The notes under the pieces: model-generated
What the model was told of the DNA's origin: nothing
What the model saw: only the letters and a program-made list of their open reading frames with translations
Databases searched by the model: none
Position numbers and translations under genes: made by a program
Shown here: piece by piece, positions 1 through 7,718 of the stretch
Layout of the letters: each line of letters begins with the position of its first letter
How positions within the stretch are numbered: the stretch's first letter is position 1
Origin: Cloacimonetes bacterium UBA5210
GTDB lineage: Bacteria; Cloacimonadota; Cloacimonadia; Cloacimonadales; Cloacimonadaceae
Direction: 5' to 3'
Length of the DNA: 64,000 nt
Assembly: GCA_002412625.1 (NCBI GenBank)
Contig: DHVK01000022.1
Location: 5,478-69,477, forward strand

Positions 1-27
1 TTCCGGCGGTTTTATGCCGAGATAGAG

Positions 28-84
28 GCCTTATTATCCTATGCCCACAGCTTGATAAGGGCTTAAAATCTGCTATATCCCGGC
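28..84. repeat. Dispersed intergenic repeat, copy A
   Basis: This segment aligns with 40596-40655 and 53275-53339 over about 55 bases. The shared core is ATGCCCA-AGCTTGATAAGGGC followed by an A-rich stretch and a further conserved block. GCCC at 42-46 can pair with GGGC at 59-62 as a short stem. The right half also matches 13890-13917. Positions 1-229 otherwise show no gene. Confidence 0.45.
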
Positions 85-153
85 ATTGGGCAAGCCGAGT
101 GCGGAGAGGGAAGCCGCTGCGGTAGGGCTGATATTAATATTTTTAAAGCTACC

Positions 154-200
154 ATTAAATATCTTTAAGATTTATCTTGACATGCCTAAAGATATTTAAT
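154..200. promoter_or_regulatory. 14-bp perfect inverted repeat flanking the promoter
   Basis: The arms ATTAAATATCTTTA (154-167) and its exact reverse complement (187-200) are separated by 19 bases that contain the -35 hexamer. The right arm abuts the -10 element. Arm centres are 33 bp apart, about three helical turns, as expected for two operator sites on one DNA face; a cruciform or hairpin is the alternative. The cognate protein is unknown. The DUF2089 protein encoded directly downstream is a natural candidate, but that is inference. Confidence 0.6.
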
Positions 201-205
201 ATATT
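177..205 (+). promoter_or_regulatory. Sigma70-like promoter of the DUF2089/LiaX-like operon
   Basis: TTGACA lies at 177-182 and TATATT at 200-205, with a 17-base spacer, 25 bases upstream of the ATG at 230. The DUF2089 gene also has a GGAG Shine-Dalgarno (about 220-223). The 15-base string AGATTTATCTTGACA recurs at the rex promoter. Confidence 0.7.
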
Positions 206-229
206 GTCCCCATACATCAGGAGATACTT

Positions 230-589
230 ATGAACTTAGGAAATTGTCCGGTATGCAAAGGTGAACTAGAGATTCGCCAATATCACTGCCCCAAGTGCGA
301 GATTAGCTTCCAGGGAAGCTTCAGCCGCAACTGGCTCGAAGGCATCAGTGCTTCCCAAATGGAATTCATCAAGTTGTTTTTGCTGGTTCAAGGAAACCTG
401 AAAGAAGTGCAGAAACGGCTTGGCATATCCTACCCCACGATCAAAAACAGGCTTGCGCAAATCAACAGCATCATCATCAAAGAATATAGCCCTGCCGATG
501 ACTACGCGGACATTCTGGCAGATTTGGAAGAAGGCTTCATCGATGTCGATGAAGCTCTGAACATGATCAACAAAAGGAGAGACAAATGA
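230..589 (+). CDS. DUF2089 family zinc-ribbon, HTH-like regulator
   Basis: The 119-residue protein begins with a four-cysteine zinc ribbon (C6, C9, C20, C23). A helix-turn-helix-like segment follows at about residues 50-78, containing LGISYPTIKNRL. The C-terminal helical hairpin (about 93-117) has the pattern LEEGFIDVDEAL. This layout is that of DUF2089 proteins, which are presumed transcription factors of unknown target. The stop overlaps the start of the next gene (ATGA), so the two are probably co-translated. The inverted repeat around the promoter suggests autoregulation. Family assignment is confident; the function is inferred. Confidence 0.85.
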   Translation: MNLGNCPVCKGELEIRQYHCPKCEISFQGSFSRNWLEGISASQMEFIKLFLLVQGNLKEVQKRLGISYPTIKNRLAQINSIIIKEYSPADDYADILADLEEGFIDVDEALNMINKRRDK

Positions 590-1983
590 CAAAAATCAGT
601 ATTTTAGAAAAGAAATGGGCATACGAGGAATTACGCGAAGTAAGGATCAAGAACGCTATGGCATCGATCCTGATCGAAGCATCGGCAACCGGCGAAGTAA
701 ATCTCTATGGCGATCTCGCCTTCAACCCCGAAGTGGATGATTTTAACATCGAGGATTATTTTGCAGAGAGTTATGCTGATGGAGTATTCACTCTTGAGCT
801 GATGGAATTGCCGGCGCGGCAAAAAGATCTGAAAGCCATCCAGCTGAAGCTCGGTATTCCCGCGGGAATAGCCCTGGATATTACCACAGACAACTACCCC
901 CTCAGCATCGTGGGGCTTAGTGGCAACTTAAAAACCGATTCCGAGAATGGCCCGGTCTCGATCAGCAATTGCGAATGCGACATGCATATTGAAAGCGAAA
1001 ACGGACCGGTGCGGGTGCGCAACAGCAGCGGCAACATCTTCGCGAAACTGGAAAACGGCCCCATCTCTGCGGAAGATATCAGCGGTGAAGGCCTGCACCT
1101 GGAAAGTGAAAACGGACCGATCAAGATGCGCCTCGCCAGCTTTAAGACCGTGGAGATTCAGACCGAAAACGGACCGATCTACTATGAAACCCTGCCGGTG
1201 GATGGGGCAAACATGAAGTTCGAAACCGAAAACGGCATTGTCCATCTGGTCTTGCCGATCAATTACAGCTTCTCTCTGAAAGCTGAAACCGAAAGCGGAA
1301 GAGTGAAATCCAAACTGGATGCGGAAGTGACCCATGAGGACAACACTTTCCGGATCGAACAAATCTATTGCGATACCGACGAAGTGGCGCAGATCGAGAT
1401 TATCACCGAGAATGGCTTGATCAAGCTCTCCGGCGACAGCCACATCAATCTGGACTTCATCAAGGTGAAACTGAACCAGGTCAAAGAAGCTCTGGATAAA
1501 GCCAATACCAGCGAGGAAAAAGAAATGGTTATGGATCTGGTAAGCAAGGTTCTGGACTATCTGAAAAAAGCTGCCGGTTCCATCAATGAAGAGAAAGTGA
1601 AAGAGAAGGTAAACGAAGCTATCGCCAAGCTGAAATCTACCATGGATGATTTTAACATTGATGACACCACGGCAAACATCAAGGTGAAAGTGGAAGATAT
1701 CTCCAGCGAAATCTATGATGGTGTCCGTGAAGGGCTAAAGAACGCTAAAGCGGAGTTTGACGGCTTGAAGTATGAGCATCTGAACGCAGAATCCCTAAAG
1801 GATTATATCAACAAAGTGGTCAATTCGCCCTTGATCAAGCCCTATCTGGGCTCCGAAAAGAAGAAGGCTGAGAAAGAAGAAATCGCCGAGCGCAGCAGAT
1901 TGAAAATCCTTGATATGCTGGAAAAAGGCAAGATCACCAGTGAAGAAGCGGAACGCCTGTTAAACGCCATCGGCAAAGAATAA
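586..1983 (+). CDS. DUF4097/LiaX-like repeat protein with SHOCT-like C-terminus
   Basis: The 465-residue protein has no signal peptide. Its middle part repeats the motif (S/T)ENG(P/I/L) at residues 120, 138, 156, 175, 194, 215 and 275, about every 18-21 residues, as in DUF4097/adhesin-like beta solenoids. A charged helical region follows (about 290-435). The end (about 437-465) is a short helical hairpin, ILDMLEKGKITSEEAERLL, resembling SHOCT-like domains. Firmicute LiaX and YvlB have the same order of parts and act in envelope-stress sensing. The gene overlaps the DUF2089 gene by 4 bases. A stress-sensing role here is inference. Confidence 0.75.
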   Translation: MTKISILEKKWAYEELREVRIKNAMASILIEASATGEVNLYGDLAFNPEVDDFNIEDYFAESYADGVFTLELMELPARQKDLKAIQLKLGIPAGIALDITTDNYPLSIVGLSGNLKTDSENGPVSISNCECDMHIESENGPVRVRNSSGNIFAKLENGPISAEDISGEGLHLESENGPIKMRLASFKTVEIQTENGPIYYETLPVDGANMKFETENGIVHLVLPINYSFSLKAETESGRVKSKLDAEVTHEDNTFRIEQIYCDTDEVAQIEIITENGLIKLSGDSHINLDFIKVKLNQVKEALDKANTSEEKEMVMDLVSKVLDYLKKAAGSINEEKVKEKVNEAIAKLKSTMDDFNIDDTTANIKVKVEDISSEIYDGVREGLKNAKAEFDGLKYEHLNAESLKDYINKVVNSPLIKPYLGSEKKKAEKEEIAERSRLKILDMLEKGKITSEEAERLLNAIGKE

Positions 1984-1985
1984 TC

Positions 1986-2014
1986 TTGACATTATTCCAG
2001 CCCTCAAAATTGTA
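1986..2014 (+). promoter_or_regulatory. Putative tRNA-Pro promoter
   Basis: TTGACA at 1986-1991 is followed after 17 bases by a weak -10 (ATTGTA, 2009-2014). The hexamer starts 41 bases before the mature tRNA. Comparable hexamers precede the other two tRNAs at 45 and 40 bases. Confidence 0.45.
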
Positions 2015-2026
2015 GCGAAACACGGT

Positions 2027-2104
2027 CGGGATGTAGCGCAGTCCGGTTAGCGCGCTCGGTTCGGGACCGAGAAGTCGGAAGTTCAAATCTTCTCATCCCG
2101 ACCA
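2027..2104 (+). tRNA. tRNA-Pro (anticodon CGG)
   Basis: The seven-base acceptor arms CGGGATG (2027-2033) and CATCCCG (2094-2100) pair perfectly. The anticodon stem CTCGG/CCGAG encloses the loop TTCGGGA, giving anticodon CGG, which reads CCG. The T-arm carries TTCAAAT, and CCA is encoded at 2102-2104. Confidence 0.95.
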
Positions 2105-2291
2105 ATGTGTTTTTGCACCCATGTTCTTTTTCGCATACTCATAACCAGTCCCCCATTAGCCTCTTGTGGTCTCACGGCAAATCCAGGATAATACGGACTG
2201 ATGTATTGTATTTCAGATCATTCAGCACCGACGTTCGAACTGATCGTTGTTTTCCAGAAATCCATTAGCAAGATCGACAGGTTATATAAAG

Positions 2292-4049
2292 ATGCCGGAA
2301 CAAAAGCAAAAGCTTTCTTACTATCTCAGACTACTATATCCTTTTATCAAGAAGGATAAGGGACTTCTATTCTTCGGACTTTTTGCCATGTTGGTGACCT
2401 CTGCCCTGCGTTTGGTGGACCCCCTCATCCTGGCGCTCATCATTGATCAGAGTATTCCGAACCAGAACATGACAGAGATGCTGCGTTATGGCTTCATGTT
2501 CATCGGCGTGGTGCTGGTCTCCGGCTTGCTTTCCTATCTGCAGATCGTGCTCTTGAGCCGCCTGGGCATCAAGATCATCACTAAGTTCAAAGGTGATGTC
2601 TTCAGCCATTTGCTCAAACTCCCTGTAGGCTGGTTCAATAAACAACCGGTTGGTGAACTGATTGCCCGAGTGGAGAGCGATAGTGAACGGGTGAAGGTGC
2701 TGTTTTCGGATCTCTCCATCACGATCGTGGGCAACCTGCTCTTCTTCGTGGGCGTTTTTATCGTTCTCTTGATTCGCGACGCCACTACGACGCTGTTGAT
2801 CATGCCGATCATCGTCATCAGTATCGTGGTTTATTCATACCTGTTCAAATATATCTCGAAGTTCTTCAAACAGATCCGGGAAAAATATGCGATCATCTCT
2901 GCCAAGATCACGGATTACGTGCAGGGCATGCAGATGATCCAGGCGCTGAACCAGGAAAAACGCGTGATCGAAGATCTCCGCGTGGCCTCCAAAGATAAGC
3001 AGCATGTGGAGATCCGCACAAGCTTCATCGAGTATGGCGTGCAAAGCGTGTTTATGTTTGTCTTCAATGTGCTGTTTGTAGTTCTGGTGATCATGATAAC
3101 CGCGCCGAAGATCATCGCCGGAGTAGCGACCCTGGGAACTTTGATTGTGTTTATTCAATATATCTATCGTATGGTCTGGCCTTTGATGCACCTCAGCGAA
3201 AATGTGATGCAGATGCAGCGCAGTTTTGTGTCGCTGAAACGCATTTTGGAGCTCACAACTTTGCAGACCGAGGATGAGACCTTCACCGGCACGGTGGAAC
3301 CCAGTTTTGACCGGGAAATCCGCTTTGAAAACGTCAGCTTTGCCTACGAAGCCGAAGATTGGGTTTTGCAGGATGTGTCGTTCAGCATTCCAAAGGGCAA
3401 GAAGATTGCTCTGGTGGGCCCCTCCGGTAGCGGAAAATCTACCACGATCAGCCTGATCTGCGGGTTTTACCATGTGCAAAAGGGCAGCATCACGGTGGAT
3501 GGAGTGCCCATCCGCACCATGAACTTCCGCGCCTGGCGCAAAAAGATTGGACTTATCTTGCAGGATATCTTCCTCTTCCCGGGGCCGATCCTGGAAAACG
3601 TGCGCGTTTATAACGATTCAGTTGATCCCCGGATTGTGCAGGAAGCGATCTCCGTGGTGCAATTGGACGAGTTCATCAAATCCCTGCCCGAGGGTCTGGA
3701 TACGGAGCTCGCGGAACGCGGGCAGAACGTATCCCAGGGAGAAAAGCAATTGATCTCTTTTGCCCGGGCGCTGGCCTTTGATTCCGAAATCATCATCATG
3801 GATGAAGCAACCGCCTCCATCGATCCTCAGACGGAAGCCAGGATTCAGCGGACCATGAACCGTGCCTTTGGCGGAAAGACGATCATAATCGTGGCGCATC
3901 GGCTGACCTCTGTGCTGGACGCGGATGAGATCCTATATTTCAGCGGGGGCAGAATCACCGCCCGTGGCACTCATCAAGAACTGATGAAAAGCAGCGAGGA
4001 CTACCGCAAACTGGTGGAATTGCAGATGTTGGGAGGTTCAGATGAATAA
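2292..4049 (+). CDS. ABC exporter half-transporter, subunit 1 (MsbA/MDR type)
   Basis: Fused six-helix exporter domain (about residues 15-310) and nucleotide-binding domain (about 335-575). Walker A is GPSGSGKST, Walker B ends MDEATAS with an intact catalytic Glu, and the H-loop is AHRLTS. The signature is VSQGEKQ instead of the usual SGGQ. The start is taken at the ATG at 2292; an upstream TTG at 2247 would add 15 residues without an obvious membrane or signal role. The stop lies inside the next gene (8-base overlap), so the two products very likely form a heterodimer. The substrate cannot be read from sequence; lipid or drug export is typical. Confidence 0.9.
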   Translation: MPEQKQKLSYYLRLLYPFIKKDKGLLFFGLFAMLVTSALRLVDPLILALIIDQSIPNQNMTEMLRYGFMFIGVVLVSGLLSYLQIVLLSRLGIKIITKFKGDVFSHLLKLPVGWFNKQPVGELIARVESDSERVKVLFSDLSITIVGNLLFFVGVFIVLLIRDATTTLLIMPIIVISIVVYSYLFKYISKFFKQIREKYAIISAKITDYVQGMQMIQALNQEKRVIEDLRVASKDKQHVEIRTSFIEYGVQSVFMFVFNVLFVVLVIMITAPKIIAGVATLGTLIVFIQYIYRMVWPLMHLSENVMQMQRSFVSLKRILELTTLQTEDETFTGTVEPSFDREIRFENVSFAYEAEDWVLQDVSFSIPKGKKIALVGPSGSGKSTTISLICGFYHVQKGSITVDGVPIRTMNFRAWRKKIGLILQDIFLFPGPILENVRVYNDSVDPRIVQEAISVVQLDEFIKSLPEGLDTELAERGQNVSQGEKQLISFARALAFDSEIIIMDEATASIDPQTEARIQRTMNRAFGGKTIIIVAHRLTSVLDADEILYFSGGRITARGTHQELMKSSEDYRKLVELQMLGGSDE

Positions 4050-5796
4050 GCATATTTCCTGGATCCTGAAGCAATATAAAAGCCATATCTGGTTTGTGGT
4101 GATCATGGTGCTCTTCACCCTGGCATCCTCCGCTGTGCAGATCGCCTATCCCTATGCCTTCAAACGCATGATCGACCTGCTGCGTGACATCCTGGCCAAT
4201 CAGGATAAATATCCCAATCCGATGGAAGACGTGAATAAGGTGCTGTTGTTCTTCCTGGCCATTGGCGGGGCACAGTTTCTCACCGGGTTTTATCCCTGCA
4301 TCCGGGCATGGGTAAATCTGCGCTTTGAGCACTCGCTGCGCATGCTGTATTTCACCTGGGTCAGCCGTAAAGACTACCGCTTTTTCCAGAAATTCCGCAC
4401 CGGTGATATCGTGACCCGGCTCACGGACGATCTATCGGATTTCCCCAAGATCTCCTGGTTCCTGTGTAGCGGTATCTTCCGGGCTTTCAATTCGTTTTCG
4501 CTGATCTTATTCTCACTGGCTGTGATGTTCAGCATCAATGTGAAGCTCACGCTGCTGTCCATCGCGCCGCTGCCGCTGATGATGGTGGTCTTCTATTTCA
4601 CTAGTGAGAAGCTCTATACCAATTTCGAGCGCAACCAAAGAGCGATCTCCAATATCAACAATCAATTGGAAATGAGCTTTTCCGGCATCCGCATCGTGAA
4701 ATCCTTTGTGAGTGAAGATAAGTATAACCGCTTCTTTGATGTGGCTCTGGCGCGCCGCTTCAAGACCGAGATGAGCGTGGTGAAACTAAATGCCGTGCTC
4801 AGCCTGATCTATCAATACATAGATTACTTCGCCCAGATCGGGGTGATCATGTTCGGTGGATTCATGGCGGTGAAAGGCGAAATCACGGTGGGTACTTTCT
4901 TCTTGTTCTATACCTACCTTTCGATGATGATCTATCCGCTCCTGGATTTGCCCCAGCTTTTCGTTTCCGGCAAACAGGCTTTTGTGAATATCGACCGCCT
5001 GGAAGAGATGAAAGCGCATCCCACCTTCAACAAAGAAGATGACTGCGGAGAAGTGTTGAATGCCTTTTCCGGATTGCAGTTTGAGGATGTATGCTGCGCC
5101 TATCCCGAAAAAGAGCAGAATACCTTGCAAGATATCAGTTTTTCCTTGCAACCTTCGGAGCGCATGCTGATTCTGGGTGCTACCGGATGCGGGAAGACCA
5201 CGGTGGCAAACCTGATTCTGGGCTTGGTGAAACCAACCCTGGGCAAGATCATGTTTAGCGGAAAAGACCTGGAAGAGCTCAATATCCGCTCTCTGCGCGA
5301 CGTGGTGGCGTATGTGCCGCAAGAACCGGCGCTGTTTAGTGGCAGCATCGAGGCAAACATCATGATGGCCAATGAGAGCGCTTCTGCCGAAGAATATCGC
5401 ACCGCGCTGCGTTCAGCTCAGCTCGAAGATGAAATCGCAGCCTTCCCTCTGGGTGACAAAAGCCCGGTGGGACAACGCGGCTTGAGCGTTTCCGGCGGGC
5501 AAAAACAGCGCATCACTATCGCCCGCGCGCTGATCAAACGCCCACAGCTTTTGATCCTGGACGACATCACCGCCTCGCTGGATGCCGAAAACGAAGAAAA
5601 ACTGTGGCTGGCGATCAACAAAGACTATCCCGATACCGCGGCGATCGTGATTTCGCACCGGCTTTCAACCCTGCGCTATGTGGACAGCGTGCTGTTCATC
5701 GATGAACATGGCCATGCCTTCAAGGGCAGTCACGATGAATTGGTCTTCGCGAACAAGGATTATCACGATTTCCTGAACGAACACCTGAAGAAATAA
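4042..5796 (+). CDS. ABC exporter half-transporter, subunit 2
   Basis: 584 residues: six-helix transmembrane domain (about 15-315) and NBD (about 345-575). Walker A is GATGCGKTT and the signature is the canonical VSGGQKQ. Walker B reads LLILDDITAS, with Asp in place of the catalytic Glu; the H-loop is SHRLST. Paired with the non-canonical signature of the upstream subunit, this predicts one degenerate and one active ATP site, as in heterodimeric exporters of the TM287/288 and BmrCD kind. A GGGAGG Shine-Dalgarno lies at the end of the upstream gene. The substrate is unknown. Confidence 0.9.
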   Translation: MNKHISWILKQYKSHIWFVVIMVLFTLASSAVQIAYPYAFKRMIDLLRDILANQDKYPNPMEDVNKVLLFFLAIGGAQFLTGFYPCIRAWVNLRFEHSLRMLYFTWVSRKDYRFFQKFRTGDIVTRLTDDLSDFPKISWFLCSGIFRAFNSFSLILFSLAVMFSINVKLTLLSIAPLPLMMVVFYFTSEKLYTNFERNQRAISNINNQLEMSFSGIRIVKSFVSEDKYNRFFDVALARRFKTEMSVVKLNAVLSLIYQYIDYFAQIGVIMFGGFMAVKGEITVGTFFLFYTYLSMMIYPLLDLPQLFVSGKQAFVNIDRLEEMKAHPTFNKEDDCGEVLNAFSGLQFEDVCCAYPEKEQNTLQDISFSLQPSERMLILGATGCGKTTVANLILGLVKPTLGKIMFSGKDLEELNIRSLRDVVAYVPQEPALFSGSIEANIMMANESASAEEYRTALRSAQLEDEIAAFPLGDKSPVGQRGLSVSGGQKQRITIARALIKRPQLLILDDITASLDAENEEKLWLAINKDYPDTAAIVISHRLSTLRYVDSVLFIDEHGHAFKGSHDELVFANKDYHDFLNEHLKK

Positions 5797-5857
5797 GGGT
5801 ACTGTCGGTCGCTGAACCGGCTATGCTTTTCGGAGCTCAGGCAAGCCCCGGAAATGA

Positions 5858-5935
5858 AAGCCCGGAGAGCAAAATCGCTTAGCGAGGGTGAACGGCAAGC
5901 CCGGAGGGCGATAGATCATAGCGAGGGTGTGCAGC
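5858..5935. repeat. Two-copy 39-bp imperfect tandem repeat
   Basis: Unit 1 (5858-5896) and unit 2 (5897-5935) both begin AAGCCCGGAG and both contain TAGCGAGGGTG at the same offset. The intervening bases differ. Function unknown. Confidence 0.6.
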
Positions 5936-6161
5936 GAAGCGGAACCCCTCGACATGGTGGACACCCCCACTCCAAAGCCTCTGAGGGGCGACACATTCCC
6001 CTCATTCCTACACATCTCCGAATGCCAAACCTGGGAAGCGCGTTTACGCGACCCTTGGTGGGGATATTCCGCGCATCCGGAGGATTGGGGTGCTTACACA
6101 TGCTTGGGTACTAACTTGCAGAAAAACACCCCGGGAGGGGCGAGTTCCGGAGCGAATCTGA

Positions 6162-6189
6162 TTGACAAAAAAACGCCAGCAGCTTAATT
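6162..6189 (+). promoter_or_regulatory. Sigma70-like promoter of the V-ATPase operon
   Basis: TTGACA (6162-6167) is followed by a 16-base spacer and TTAATT (6184-6189). The atpE ATG lies 36 bases downstream and has a GGAG Shine-Dalgarno. Confidence 0.6.
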
Positions 6190-6224
6190 TGGCGCAAATG
6201 TGAATTTACTGGAGAAAAAGCGCT

Positions 6225-6821
6225 ATGAACGACCAGCTGCAAGACCTTTTGAGCAAAGTGTATGAAGAGGGCGTGGCCAAAGCCAATGCCGAGGCTGATA
6301 AGATATTGGAGCATGCCAAAGCGGAAGCCGAGAAGATAATATCGAAAGCCAAAAGCCAGGCTGAAGCTACCACTCTGGAAGCAGAAAAGAAAGCCAAAGA
6401 GCTGCAGAAAAATACCGAAGGCGATCTGAAGATGGCCGGGAACCACACCTTAAGCGCTCTGAAGCAAAAGATCACTGATCTCGTATTATCCGTGAGTTTG
6501 GACAAAGCCACCAAAAGCGGGTTTGAAGATCCGGACTTCGTGAAAGGCCTGATCCGTGACACCTTGGCCGGCTGGAAGCAAGACGCCTCCATCACGGTGG
6601 CCGAAAGCCTGAAGGCAAAACTTGATGAAGGCTTTATCTCGTCCCTGAATACCGCGTTTGCCAATAAGCTGGAAATCGACTTCTCGCCCCAGATCAAAGC
6701 CGGGTTCACCATCTCCCCCACTGATGGCAGCTATAAGCTTAGCTTTACAGACCAGGATTTTTCCGAGCTGTTCAAAACCTATCTCCGTCCTCGTACTGCC
6801 AAGATATTGTTTGATAGCTGA
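6225..6821 (+). CDS. atpE: V-type ATPase subunit E (peripheral stalk)
   Basis: 198 residues. The N-terminal half (about 1-75) is an Ala/Glu/Lys-rich coiled coil, followed by a globular C-terminal domain ending KTYLRPRTAKILF, a conserved ending of bacterial V/A-type E subunits. E subunits form the peripheral stalk joining the catalytic head to subunit I. This is the first gene of an operon that continues through 13704. No separate G subunit is seen, so the long E coiled coil may lack its usual partner, or the partner is encoded elsewhere. Confidence 0.9.
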   Translation: MNDQLQDLLSKVYEEGVAKANAEADKILEHAKAEAEKIISKAKSQAEATTLEAEKKAKELQKNTEGDLKMAGNHTLSALKQKITDLVLSVSLDKATKSGFEDPDFVKGLIRDTLAGWKQDASITVAESLKAKLDEGFISSLNTAFANKLEIDFSPQIKAGFTISPTDGSYKLSFTDQDFSELFKTYLRPRTAKILFDS

Positions 6822-6823
6822 TT

Positions 6824-7708
6824 ATGGCCAAGCAGTACTACTATTTTATTGCCGGATTGCCTGCCATCTCGATTGATGACAGCAAGGTGGTCTATAGTCC
6901 GATTCAATTCCGGGAAGAGGCAAAAGCGCAACTGAGCGGTGCGGATTATCAGCTCCTCTTGCTGCTGCATCTGCCGGAAGAGCTCTCCAATCTGCTGAAT
7001 GTCCTCTATAAACAGGAGCACGAACCCGGAACCGAGGCTTTGTACAGCAAGGACTATTGGCAGGAGTTCATAGCTTTTGCCAAACACCGTCTGGATAGCC
7101 CTGCATTGGCTATTCCGGAAGAGTATGGCAATCTCCCCGCTTTTGTCCTGGAGCTCACTGCGGAACTGCTCCTTGTGGAAGAGTTCCCGCCCTTCCCCAG
7201 CTCCGAGCACAAGTTTCTGGACAGGTTCTTTGCCTTTTGCGCCGCGCATCATAACCGCTTCATCCGGGATTGGTTTGAACTGGAACGCAATATCAAGAAC
7301 ATCTTGGTGGCTATCAACGGACGCCACCATGGGCTGGATTATGCCAGATATCTGGTGGGTGAAGATGAAACAGTAAAAAACCTCAGCCACAGCCACGCTG
7401 CGGATTTTGGGCTGGGCAAAGAACACCCGCTGCTAGATTCCATCTTGCGCATCTGGGAACAAAACAACATTCTCTACCGCGAACGCGGCTACGACGTGCT
7501 GCGCAATAAATGGATAGACGATCAGAATTTCTTTGATTATTTCAATATAGACAGGCTCCTGGGCTACTATAGCAAACTGCGCATCATCAACCGCTGGCTG
7601 AAAGCGGACGCGGAACTGGGCAAAGAAGTGTTTCATGATACACTGAACAAGCTGGAAAACAGCTTTGAATTCCCCGAAGATTTTAATATAAGAATAAAGC
7701 AAAAATAG
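6824..7708 (+). CDS. DUF2764 family protein of the V-ATPase operon
   Basis: 294 residues, soluble and mainly helical, starting 2 bases after atpE. Proteins of this family sit between E and A in V-ATPase operons of Bacteroidota, spirochaetes and chlamydiae, where no canonical subunit C is found. The N-terminus (YYYFIAGLPAISID) is typical. From position and helical character it may serve as the central-stalk connector that links the rotor ring to the shaft, but this is inference. No catalytic motifs are visible. Confidence 0.8.
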   Translation: MAKQYYYFIAGLPAISIDDSKVVYSPIQFREEAKAQLSGADYQLLLLLHLPEELSNLLNVLYKQEHEPGTEALYSKDYWQEFIAFAKHRLDSPALAIPEEYGNLPAFVLELTAELLLVEEFPPFPSSEHKFLDRFFAFCAAHHNRFIRDWFELERNIKNILVAINGRHHGLDYARYLVGEDETVKNLSHSHAADFGLGKEHPLLDSILRIWEQNNILYRERGYDVLRNKWIDDQNFFDYFNIDRLLGYYSKLRIINRWLKADAELGKEVFHDTLNKLENSFEFPEDFNIRIKQK

Positions 7709-7718
7709 AAGGTATACG

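Larger units (their letters stand above)
5797..6224. other. 428-bp intergenic region before the V-ATPase operon
   Basis: No credible gene is seen. The region holds a 39-bp imperfect tandem duplication (5858-5935), an inverted repeat GAGGGG/CCCCTC (5983-5988 and 5998-6003) without a T-tract, and the V-ATPase promoter near its end. Short reading frames here have no family resemblance and no Shine-Dalgarno. Confidence 0.7.

Noticed and set aside
5983..6003. GAGGGG/CCCCTC inverted repeat as a terminator
   Set aside because: The stem is only 6 bp with a 9-base loop and no T-tract follows, so it does not qualify as an intrinsic terminator.
5854..6114. 86-codon frame before the V-ATPase operon
   Set aside because: Arg/His/Gly-rich low-information product overlapping a tandem repeat and an inverted repeat; no Shine-Dalgarno.
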